In this document: positions 57,268 to 64,000 of the stretch, piece after piece
Position numbering within the stretch: the first letter of the stretch is position 1
How the letters are laid out: each line of letters opens with the position of its first letter
Assembly (NCBI RefSeq): GCF_001422665.1
Contig: NZ_LMLU01000001.1
Span: forward strand, 912,797 to 976,796
Reading direction: 5' to 3'
DNA length: 64,000 nt
Source: Arthrobacter sp. Leaf234
Lineage (GTDB): Bacteria > Actinomycetota > Actinomycetes > Actinomycetales > Micrococcaceae
Made by a program: the position numbers and the translations under genes
The notes under the pieces: model-generated
Database searches by the model: none
Seen by the model: only the letters and a program-made list of their open reading frames with translations
What the model was told of the DNA's origin: nothing

Positions 57268-59880
57268 GTGGACACCAATTTCACCACCAAGAGCCGTGAG
57301 GTGCTGTCGGCGGCAGCCATGAACGCCTCCACGGCGGGCAACGCCCAGATCGACGCACCGCACTTCCTCAAGGCGCTCATGGACCAGCGCGACGGCATCG
57401 CCGTCGCGCTCCTGAAGGCCGCCGGCGCAGACCCGGACACCATCAGCGTGCAGGCGAGTTCCGCCATCAAGGCCCTGCCGTCGTCGTCCGGCTCCTCCGT
57501 CGCGCAGCCGCAGTTCTCCCGCGGCGCGCTGAATGTCGTCAGCGCAGCCCAGCAGGAGGCCGAGACACTCGGGGACCAGTTCGTCTCGACCGAGCACCTC
57601 CTCCTCGCCCTCGCCGCCGACGGCGGGGCCGCGGGGTCGATCCTCCGCGGTCTCGGACTCACCCGCGAAGCGCTCGCCTCGGCCCTGCCCGGCGTGCGGG
57701 GTGACCGCCGCGTCACCACCCCCGACCCGGAGAACACCTTCCAGGCTCTCGAGAAGTTCGGCGTGGACCTCACGGAGGTGGCCCGGAGCGGCAGGCTGGA
57801 TCCCGTGATCGGGCGGGACGCCGAGATCCGCCGCGTGGTCCAGGTCCTCAGCCGGCGCACCAAGAACAATCCGGTGCTCATCGGCGAGCCCGGTGTCGGC
57901 AAGACCGCCGTCGTCGAGGGCCTCGCCCAGCGCATGGTCGCCGGTGACGTCCCGGAGTCGCTGCGTGGGAAGACCCTCATCAGCCTCGATCTCGGGTCGA
58001 TGATCGCGGGTGCCAAGTACCGTGGCGAGTTCGAGGAGCGGCTGAAGGCCGTGCTCGACGAGATCCGCTCGTCCGGCGGCCAGGTGGTCACGTTCATCGA
58101 CGAGCTCCATACCGTCGTCGGTGCCGGTGCGTCCGAGGGCTCCATGGACGCCGGCAACATGCTCAAGCCCATGCTGGCGCGCGGGGAACTGCGCCTCATC
58201 GGCGCGACGACGCTCGACGAGTACCGCGAGAACGTCGAGAAGGACCCGGCGCTGGAACGCCGGTTCCAGCAGGTGTACGTCGGCGAGCCGTCCGTGCCCG
58301 ACACCATCGGGATCCTGCGCGGCCTGAAGCAGCGGTACGAGGCGCACCACAAGGTCTCCATCGCCGACTCCGCCCTGGTCGCGGCGGCCACCCTGTCCCA
58401 GCGCTACATCCCGGGCCGGCAGCTCCCCGACAAGGCGATCGACCTCGTCGACGAGGCGGCTTCACGCCTCCGCATGGAGATCGACTCCGCACCCGTGGAG
58501 ATCGACGAGCTGCGTCGGTCCCTGGAGCGCATGCACATGGAGGAGATGGCCCTCTCCCGGGAGAAGGACGAGGCATCCGCCGAACGGCTCCAGGCGCTGC
58601 GCGCCGAGATGGCCGACCGCCAGGAGGAACTGGACGGACTCAATGCGCGGTGGGAGGCCGAGAAGGCAGGTCTCAACCGCGTGGGTGACCTCAAGGCCTC
58701 GCTCGACGACCTGCGCTCGCACGCCGACCGTGCCCAGCGGGAAGGCGACCTCGAGACGGCGTCGCGCATCCTGTACGGCGAGATCCCCCGGGTGGAGCGC
58801 GAGCTGCGGGAGGCCCAGGCGGCGGAGGAGCAGACGGCGAACACTCCCGATCTCATGGTCGCCGAGGAGGTCTCGGCGAACGACATCGCCGAGGTGATCT
58901 CCGCGTGGACGGGAATCCCCGCCGGTCGCATGCTGCAGGGCGAGACCGAGAAGCTGCTCGCCATGGAGGAGGTCATCGGTGCCCGCCTGATCGGGCAGCG
59001 GACGGCTGTCGCAGCGGTCTCCGACGCCGTGCGGCGGGCCCGCGCCGGCGTGTCCGATCCGAACCGGCCCACAGGATCCTTCCTCTTCCTCGGTCCGACC
59101 GGCGTCGGCAAGACGGAACTTGCCAAGGCGCTCGCGGACTTCCTGTTCGACGACGAGCGGGCCATGATCCGGATCGACATGTCCGAGTACTCGGAGAAGC
59201 ACTCCGTCGCGCGGCTGGTCGGCGCACCGCCGGGGTACGTGGGCTACGAGGAGGGCGGCCAGCTCACCGAGGCGGTCCGCCGCCGGCCCTACAGCGTGGT
59301 GCTGCTCGACGAGGTGGAGAAGGCCCACCCCGAGGTCTTCGACCTGCTCCTGCAGGTGCTTGATGACGGTCGCCTCACCGATAGTCAGGGCCGCACGGTG
59401 GACTTCCGGAACGTGATCCTCGTGCTGACCTCGAACCTGGGGTCGCAGTTCCTCGTGGATCCGTCCCTCGACGATGCCGCGAAGCGGTCGGGCGTGATGG
59501 CCTCCGTCAATGCCGCCTTCCGGCCCGAGTTCCTCAACAGGCTCGACGACGTCGTGATCTTCGATCCGCTGGGCCTCGATGAGCTCTCGCGGATCGTCGA
59601 CCTGCAGGTCCGCGCGCTGGGTGACAGGCTGCGCGACCGTCGGCTCGAGCTCGAGGTCAGTGCCGCCGCGGGAGAATGGCTCGCCCTCACCGGGTTCGAT
59701 CCGGCGTACGGAGCCCGACCGCTGCGCCGGCTCGTGCAGCGCGAGATCGGCGACCGGCTGGCGCGGGGCATCCTGGCGGGTGAGATCGTCGACGGCGACA
59801 CCGTCGTCGTGGACCGCCCCGGGGCGGACGCCCTGGACCCGGATGGAGCCGAGGGCCTGGTGGTGCGTGCCGCCCGCTGA
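57268..59880 (+). CDS. clpB: ATP-dependent disaggregase ClpB
   Basis: An 870-residue Hsp104/ClpB: N-domain ([35 protein letters not shown]), AAA1 with Walker A GEPGVGKT, a long coiled-coil middle domain ([29 protein letters not shown]..., [13 protein letters not shown]), and AAA2 with Walker A GPTGVGKT and the typical [30 protein letters not shown]. It resolves aggregated protein with DnaK/DnaJ. GTG 57268 has GGGGAGGA. Followed by a perfect 21-bp terminator. Confidence 0.97.
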   Translation: MDTNFTTKSREVLSAAAMNASTAGNAQIDAPHFLKALMDQRDGIAVALLKAAGADPDTISVQASSAIKALPSSSGSSVAQPQFSRGALNVVSAAQQEAETLGDQFVSTEHLLLALAADGGAAGSILRGLGLTREALASALPGVRGDRRVTTPDPENTFQALEKFGVDLTEVARSGRLDPVIGRDAEIRRVVQVLSRRTKNNPVLIGEPGVGKTAVVEGLAQRMVAGDVPESLRGKTLISLDLGSMIAGAKYRGEFEERLKAVLDEIRSSGGQVVTFIDELHTVVGAGASEGSMDAGNMLKPMLARGELRLIGATTLDEYRENVEKDPALERRFQQVYVGEPSVPDTIGILRGLKQRYEAHHKVSIADSALVAAATLSQRYIPGRQLPDKAIDLVDEAASRLRMEIDSAPVEIDELRRSLERMHMEEMALSREKDEASAERLQALRAEMADRQEELDGLNARWEAEKAGLNRVGDLKASLDDLRSHADRAQREGDLETASRILYGEIPRVERELREAQAAEEQTANTPDLMVAEEVSANDIAEVISAWTGIPAGRMLQGETEKLLAMEEVIGARLIGQRTAVAAVSDAVRRARAGVSDPNRPTGSFLFLGPTGVGKTELAKALADFLFDDERAMIRIDMSEYSEKHSVARLVGAPPGYVGYEEGGQLTEAVRRRPYSVVLLDEVEKAHPEVFDLLLQVLDDGRLTDSQGRTVDFRNVILVLTSNLGSQFLVDPSLDDAAKRSGVMASVNAAFRPEFLNRLDDVVIFDPLGLDELSRIVDLQVRALGDRLRDRRLELEVSAAAGEWLALTGFDPAYGARPLRRLVQREIGDRLARGILAGEIVDGDTVVVDRPGADALDPDGAEGLVVRAAR

Positions 59881-59899
59881 CCAGGGCGGAACCGGCCGA

Positions 59900-59945
59900 G
59901 CACGCAGGAGGGGAGGGACCGCAGGGTCCCTCCCCTCCTGCGTGC
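59900..59945. terminator. Perfect 21-bp bidirectional terminator between clpB and the septum protein
   Basis: GCACGCAGGAGGGGAGGGACC (59900-59920, start GCACGCAGGAGG) pairs exactly with 59925-59945 around the 4-base loop GCAG. It lies between convergent genes, 19 bp after the clpB stop and 6 bp before the stop of the reverse gene. Confidence 0.92.
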
Positions 59946-59950
59946 CGGAC

Positions 59951-60988
59951 CTAGGGGGCCAGGAGGCTCTGCTCGATCGCGTCGCCGTTCTCCACGACGG
60001 CGAAGCAGTCGACGCGCCGGTCGCCGTCCGCCCACGTCTCGGCAGTGGGGGTCGCCCGCAGCAGGGTGACCTGCAGATCGGTCGTGACGACGTCCGGATC
60101 GATGTCCTCCGACGCCGAGGCGCACGCAGCCTCCGCGCGGAGGCCGAGCTGGTCCCGCCCGGGGAAGTCGGCGTCCTCCGGGTACTCCTCGGTGGCCACG
60201 AGCTGTGCGTTGTGGGGCTCGGTGCACTGGACCAGCACAGCCTCCTCGGTGATCACGGTGAAGTCCGCGAGGCACTCACCCGCCGCGATCGACGACGGGT
60301 CCACACGGTCCTCGTCCTCGGACCCGCCGAAGAGGGCCACCAGTACCCACACCAGGAGGCCGAGGAGGACCACTGCGCCGACGACGAGCAGGAGGAGGGG
60401 ACGGCCGCCGCGACGTGAGCGTGTACGGTCGCGCTTCGGGTGACCGTCCGTCCCGCCGTCCGGCGTCGTGGGGATCCAGGCCGTCGCGCCCGGAACGGAC
60501 CGGCCGCAGTCCGCTTCTCCCGAGGGCAGCCCGGCGGTGACTCCTGCGGCTCCCGCGTCTCCTGCGGCGGCTGCCGTGCTCACGGACGCAGGATCGGTGC
60601 CCGGATAGACGCCGGGATCGCCGAGGCCGACCTCGCCGCCGCGTGGGGCGAAGGCGTAGGGTCCGCCGACGGGATCCGTGTCCAGGGCCGCTTCCGTGCC
60701 CTGAGGATCGACCGCCGGCGAGCCTGGAGGCAGTGCTCCCGCGTCGGTGCCTGCGTCGCCGCCCTTTTCGACGTCTTGATCGGTGCCTTGATCGGTGCCT
60801 TGATCGGTCCCTTGATCGGTGCCCGGATCGGTGCCTTGATCGACGTCTTGATCGACGTCTTGATCGACGTCTCGATCGCTGCCCGGATCGGTGCCCGGTC
60901 GGTCCGTCACCGCACCGTCGTGTCCCGCGCCGGCCGAGGCCTCCGGCTCGTGGCCGGGACGCCCCGGTACCTGCTCCTCGTCACTCAT
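59951..60988 (-). CDS. Septum-formation-family membrane protein with Asp/Gln repeat region
   Basis: A 345-residue protein. The acidic N-terminal half contains the repeat DVDQDVDQDVDQ...GTDQGTDQGTDQ (about residues 31-75), then a membrane helix (PLLLLVVGAVVLLGLLVWVLVAL, about 197-219) and an outer domain with VDPSSIAAGECLADFTVITEE, QCTEPHNAQLVATEEYPE and DCFAVVENGD, the septum-formation/DUF4190-neighbour family pattern with two cysteine pairs. The coding repeat is a 12-bp minisatellite. Role in cell division is inferred only from the family name. Confidence 0.78.
   Translation of the reverse strand: MSDEEQVPGRPGHEPEASAGAGHDGAVTDRPGTDPGSDRDVDQDVDQDVDQGTDPGTDQGTDQGTDQGTDQDVEKGGDAGTDAGALPPGSPAVDPQGTEAALDTDPVGGPYAFAPRGGEVGLGDPGVYPGTDPASVSTAAAAGDAGAAGVTAGLPSGEADCGRSVPGATAWIPTTPDGGTDGHPKRDRTRSRRGGRPLLLLVVGAVVLLGLLVWVLVALFGGSEDEDRVDPSSIAAGECLADFTVITEEAVLVQCTEPHNAQLVATEEYPEDADFPGRDQLGLRAEAACASASEDIDPDVVTTDLQVTLLRATPTAETWADGDRRVDCFAVVENGDAIEQSLLAP
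60768..60897. repeat. 12-bp minisatellite inside the septum-family gene
   Basis: About ten tandem 12-bp units alternating between CTTGATCGGTGC and CTTGATCGACGT variants, each encoding four residues (DQGT or DQDV on the reverse strand). Copy-number changes would keep the frame and alter the length of the acidic cytoplasmic tail. Confidence 0.85.
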
Positions 60989-61289
60989 GGTGGGTCGCTG
61001 TCCCCTCGTCGTTCCTTGGCTCGTCGTCGGGGCCCTCCGGCATCGATGTCGACTCTAGCGACAAACCCGCCGCCGTCACGGTCCTCGTCCTCCGCGGGAC
61101 GCCCGCGGGCTCGTTCGGGGCAGGCCGGGGCATCGTGTCCGCGCCTCGACCGCTCGGCATGGGGGTGCCCTCGAAAGCATGTAACCTATACTTACGACAA
61201 ATTGACCGAATACTCCGGGGCCTCGCTGCAGCCTTGGGCCTCGCGCCCCAGTGACCACCTCCGGATCGACGCAAAAAGGGGGTCACGCC
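60989..61289. other. 301-bp divergent intergenic region without gene
   Basis: It holds TAGAGT (reverse strand, 61052-61057), a probable -10 for the septum-family gene, and TATACT (61187-61192), a probable -10 for the DUF3073 gene. I see no coding frame, tRNA or clear operator. The stretch 61180-61210 is AT-rich for this genome. Confidence 0.5.
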
Positions 61290-61529
61290 ATGGGGCGCGG
61301 CCGTCAAAAGGCAAAAGCTACCAAGCAGGCACGGGACATGAAGTACTTCAGCCCGTCCACTGATTATTCGGCACTGCAGCGAGAGCTCACAGGCCCGGGT
61401 AGTCGTGCTTCCACCCGACGTACCGAACCCATCGAGCCGGTCGAGCCTGACTACTCGGAATATGCGGACAAGTACGCCGACGAGGTCGACGACGACGGTG
61501 AGGGGAGCGGCACGCGCCGCACCGGCTGA
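61290..61529 (+). CDS. DUF3073 family small protein
   Basis: A 79-residue hydrophilic protein MGRGRQKAKATKQARDMKYFSPSTDYSALQREL..., ending in an acidic tail (YSEYADKYADEVDDD). The N-terminus is the DUF3073 signature, conserved throughout actinobacteria but of unknown function. ATG 61290 follows AAAAAGGGGG. It stands alone and is followed by a terminator hairpin. Confidence 0.9.
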   Translation: MGRGRQKAKATKQARDMKYFSPSTDYSALQRELTGPGSRASTRRTEPIEPVEPDYSEYADKYADEVDDDGEGSGTRRTG

Positions 61530-61555
61530 CCCGGCTCCGGCATCCACCGGTGAAC

Positions 61556-61602
61556 CGCACACGGCGCATCAGCCCTGACGGGCGATGCGCCGTTCTGTGT
61601 GC
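61556..61602 (+). terminator. Terminator after the DUF3073 gene
   Basis: ACGGCGCATC (61561-61570) pairs with GATGCGCCGT (61584-61593), and an inner GCCC/GGGC stem with loop TGAC extends it. Flanking CACA and TGTG add a few pairs. Confidence 0.75.
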
Positions 61603-61701
61603 CCGGAAGTCGACGAAGGTGGCCTCGCGCTCCGGACTCCACGCCGCGTCCGCGCACGAACGGCCGCCCGGCACTGCCGCCGGGCAGACCGGGCGTCCTC
61701 G

Positions 61702-62859
61702 TCAGGCGGGTGAGGCGAGCAGGGGCTGGAAGGCCAGTTCGGCCGCCCCGACGAGGAGCAGCTCCGGCCCCAGTGCCGCGCGGCGGACGTCGACCCGTCC
61801 GGCCAGCGATGCCTCGTTCACCGCGTCCTCGAGGCGAGCGCCGGCGAAACCGACGAGTGAACCCAGGAAACCGCCGAGCACGATCAGCTCGGGGTCGAAG
61901 ATGTTGACGAAGTCGACGAGGGCGACGGCGAGCAGCCCCACCTGCCGTTCCGCTTCGGCGAGGACCGCCTTGCCGGGGTCTCCGGACAGCAGGCGTTCCA
62001 GGGCCTCGATGCCTCCCCCGTCTGCTCCTGCAGCCTCCAGCAGGCGTTCCAGCCGCACCTCGGCGTCGAGGCAGCCGGACCGGCCGCAGTGGCAGGGCGA
62101 TCCGCCCGGGCTGACGAGGGTGTGCCCCAGTTCGCCGCCGTACCCGCGGCTGCCGACCAGTTGCGCGCCGCCGGTCACGATCCCGCCGCCGATGCCACTC
62201 GCGCTCCCATTGAGGTAGACGGCATCCGCAACACCGAGGGCGGCGCCGAAGATGCTCTCGGCCAGCGATCCGAGCGAGGCATCGTTCGCCGCCACGGCCG
62301 GCAGCGCCAGTGCCGAGCCGAAGGGTCCGGTGAGGTCGGTGTCCCGCCAGCCGAGGTGCGGCGCCACGAGGACGCGGCCGGTCCCGGCATTGACCAGCCC
62401 GGGCAGGGCGATCCCTACCCCGAGCACGCGGTCGAGACCTGTGAGGACGGGTTCGAGATCGGCCACGATCTCCCCGGTGAGGCGGACGGTGTCGTCGAGG
62501 GTGGGCAGGGTGTCGGTCTCCCGCCGGACGCGAGCGTGCACCCGGCCGCCGAGCCCGACGACGCCGACCGTCAGGGCGTCGATGTCCGGATTGACGGCGA
62601 GGACGGCGATACCGGGGTTGGCCTCGACGATCGGGCTGGGCCGTCCCACGCGGCCGCCGGTGGGCTCCGTCTCGCGGACCAGGTTCTTCCCGGTCAGGGC
62701 GAGGACGAGGGCGCCGACGGTCGATCGGTTGAACCCCGTGCGCCGGGTCAGCTCCGAGCGGGAGAGGGGGCCGTGGCGGTGGACCATCGTCAGGATCTGG
62801 GACAGGTTCTGCGCGCGGAGACCCTCGGTACCGTTCAGTGTGCCGGGTGACGACCGCAC
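61702..62859 (-). CDS. ROK-family transcriptional regulator
   Basis: A 385-residue regulator: an N-terminal winged helix (LSQILTMVHRHGPLSRSELTRRTGFNRSTVGALVLAL) fused to a ROK sugar-kinase fold (VGIALPGLVNAGTG, GGIVTGGAQLVGSRGYGGELGHTLVSPGG). The ROK zinc motif CHCGRSGCLD is complete. Repressors of this type (NagC, XylR) sense sugars. GTG 62859 was chosen because GAAGGAGG precedes it at seven bases; ATG 62913 lies beyond the likely transcription start. The partner LacI gene upstream points to a sugar regulon continuing to the right. Confidence 0.9.
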   Translation of the reverse strand: MRSSPGTLNGTEGLRAQNLSQILTMVHRHGPLSRSELTRRTGFNRSTVGALVLALTGKNLVRETEPTGGRVGRPSPIVEANPGIAVLAVNPDIDALTVGVVGLGGRVHARVRRETDTLPTLDDTVRLTGEIVADLEPVLTGLDRVLGVGIALPGLVNAGTGRVLVAPHLGWRDTDLTGPFGSALALPAVAANDASLGSLAESIFGAALGVADAVYLNGSASGIGGGIVTGGAQLVGSRGYGGELGHTLVSPGGSPCHCGRSGCLDAEVRLERLLEAAGADGGGIEALERLLSGDPGKAVLAEAERQVGLLAVALVDFVNIFDPELIVLGGFLGSLVGFAGARLEDAVNEASLAGRVDVRRAALGPELLLVGAAELAFQPLLASPA

Positions 62860-62953
62860 GTCCTGGCCTCCTTCGCTCCGCAGGAGGCCTCCGCCCACCT
62901 GATCAGGCCCCATCGTATCCAGACCCTCGACGGAGCCCCTGCCCGGGTGGCGG

Positions 62954-64000
62954 TCAGGCGCGCTGCTGGGCGGCCGTCGTCGCCCGTGCCGACCCCTCGG
63001 ACGGGGCCGCGGTGCTCTGGCGGACCACCAGGCTGGTCGCGAGGTCGAGCCTCAGGTTGTGGGGCCGCTCGCCGTCCCGCAGCCGGAGGACCATCCGCGT
63101 GGCCTCCTCCGCCATCTGGATGAGCGGCTGGTGGACGGTGGTCAGGGCCGGGCTGGACCACTGCGCCAGCTGCAGGTCGTCGTACCCGACGATCGAGAGC
63201 TCGTCCGGCACGCGGAGGCCGATCTGACGGGCGGCGTCGAGCACGCCGAGCGCCTGCAGGTCGCTGCCCGCGAAGATGGCGGTGGGCGGGTGCGGCCTGC
63301 GGAGCAGGGTGAACGCGTGGTCGCGTCCGCCGTCCACGTGGAAGTTGCCGTACCGGATGAAGCCTGGTTCGATCGGCAGGCCGGCCATGCCCATCGCGGA
63401 CCGGTAGCCGTCGATGCGTGCGAGGGAGCACATCATGTCCTCGGGGCCGCTGATGGTGGCGATCCTCGTGTGGCCCAGATCGATCAGGTGGCGCGTGGCC
63501 ATCATGCCGCCCGACCAGTTCGCCGACCCGACGGACGGGACGTCGGGGGAGGGGTCGCCCGCGGGATCGATGATGACGAACGGGATGGAGCGGGCTGCCA
63601 GCTTGGCCCGATAGTCCTGCGGCAGGTCGGAGAAGACGAGCACGACGCCGGCGGGACGGCGGGCCATCACGCCCTCGATCCACTCCGGGCCGGGGGCGTG
63701 CCGCGTCCCTGATTCGGTCAGGACCACGCTCATCCCGTGTTCGCGCGCCACGTTCTCCACCCCGCGGATCAGCTCCAGCGCCCAGGCGCTCTCGAGCTCG
63801 TGGAAGACGAGTTCCACCAGGGCGGACTGACTGGCGGACACGAGGCGGCGCCGGTACCCATGCTCCTCGAGGAGCTCCTCAACTTTCGATCGGGTTTTCG
63901 AGGAGACGTCGGACCGGCCGTTCAGCACCTTGGAGATGGTGGAGAGGGAGACGCCCGCCGCAGTTGCCAGCTGGGCGAGGGTGACGCGCGGTTCTTCCGC
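62954..64000 (-). CDS. LacI-family regulator, N-terminus cut by window edge
   Basis: The reverse-strand frame is open through base 64000. Visible residues begin PRVTLAQLATAAGVSLSTISKVLNGRSDVSSKTRSKVEELL, the complete helix-turn-helix; only the first few residues are missing. The sugar-binding domain follows (ALVELVFHELESAWALELIRG... to LSIVGYDDLQLAQWSSPALTTVHQPLIQMAEEAT). It precedes the ROK gene in the same direction (gap 94 bp). The effector and target genes are outside the window. Confidence 0.9.
   Translation of the reverse strand, partial: AEEPRVTLAQLATAAGVSLSTISKVLNGRSDVSSKTRSKVEELLEEHGYRRRLVSASQSALVELVFHELESAWALELIRGVENVAREHGMSVVLTESGTRHAPGPEWIEGVMARRPAGVVLVFSDLPQDYRAKLAARSIPFVIIDPAGDPSPDVPSVGSANWSGGMMATRHLIDLGHTRIATISGPEDMMCSLARIDGYRSAMGMAGLPIEPGFIRYGNFHVDGGRDHAFTLLRRPHPPTAIFAGSDLQALGVLDAARQIGLRVPDELSIVGYDDLQLAQWSSPALTTVHQPLIQMAEEATRMVLRLRDGERPHNLRLDLATSLVVRQSTAAPSEGSARATTAAQQRA

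Noticed and set aside
60768-60897. Possible CRISPR-like repeat array
   Set aside because: Units are 12 bp, back to back without spacers, and encode in-frame protein repeats.

Overview
The window is GC-rich (roughly 70%) chromosomal DNA from an actinobacterium. The most likely source is a Micrococcaceae member of the Arthrobacter type. This rests on the dnaK-grpE-dnaJ-hspR heat-shock cluster with HAIR-type operators, an arsenate-mycothiol-transferase-like protein, many leaderless genes, a DUF3073 protein and strong G/C codon bias. The genus is an inference. I see 56 protein genes, two of them cut by the window ends. I see no rRNA, tRNA, CRISPR array, insertion sequence or prophage.

Layout. 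1-10.6 kb: a para-aminobenzoate synthase (PabB) fused to an N-terminal P-loop kinase domain (cut at the left edge), a LysE-family exporter, a low-molecular-weight phosphatase, a methyltransferase, a divergent MarR/MMPL efflux pair, an HPt-like protein that lacks its histidine next to an orphan response regulator, a divergent LysG/LysE amino-acid export pair, and a DUF368 lipid-carrier translocase. 10.8-15.8 kb: an LCP envelope enzyme, an ECF sigma/anti-sigma pair divergent from a secreted CHRD protein, a small unknown gene and an ArsC-like protein. 16-20.3 kb: dnaK-grpE-dnaJ-hspR. 20.3-33.7 kb: a maltodextrin/alpha-glucan block with two LacI regulators, a secreted pullulanase, an alpha-glucosidase, malEFG without an ATPase, and a second GH13 enzyme. 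33.7-42.6 kb: PadR with a HAAS-type membrane protein, a PspA-family protein with an unknown membrane partner, an SDR, an unknown membrane/soluble pair, an MFS transporter, trmB and an M20 amidohydrolase. 42.8-48.7 kb: a galactofuranose-type ABC importer (ytfQ-ytfR-ytfT-yjfF order) with a divergent LacI. 48.9-64 kb: a DEAD-box helicase, a YccF protein, a flotillin, a lipoprotein penicillin-binding protein, two membrane genes divergent from a TetR, clpB with its own HAIR site, a septum-formation-family protein with an internal minisatellite, a DUF3073 protein, a ROK regulator and a fourth LacI regulator (cut at the right edge).

How the genes fit together. Secreted pullulanase would debranch alpha-glucans, MalEFG would import the maltodextrins, and the two cytoplasmic GH13 enzymes would cut them. 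Two exact LacI-type operators lie between the alpha-glucosidase and malE. HspR, made from the end of the dnaK operon, probably controls both that operon and clpB about 41 kb away. Both sugar ABC systems carry strong RNA hairpins directly after the binding-protein gene, which would raise the binding protein relative to the permease. Several regulators sit beside clear palindromes in their own promoters (MarR, PadR, TetR, LacI).

The items most worth a second look are the kinase-PabB fusion, the histidine-less HPt beside a response regulator, the structured grpE-dnaJ spacer, the exact 25-bp tandem duplication at the end of the anti-sigma gene, and the PspA pair with its overlapping upstream mini-ORF.
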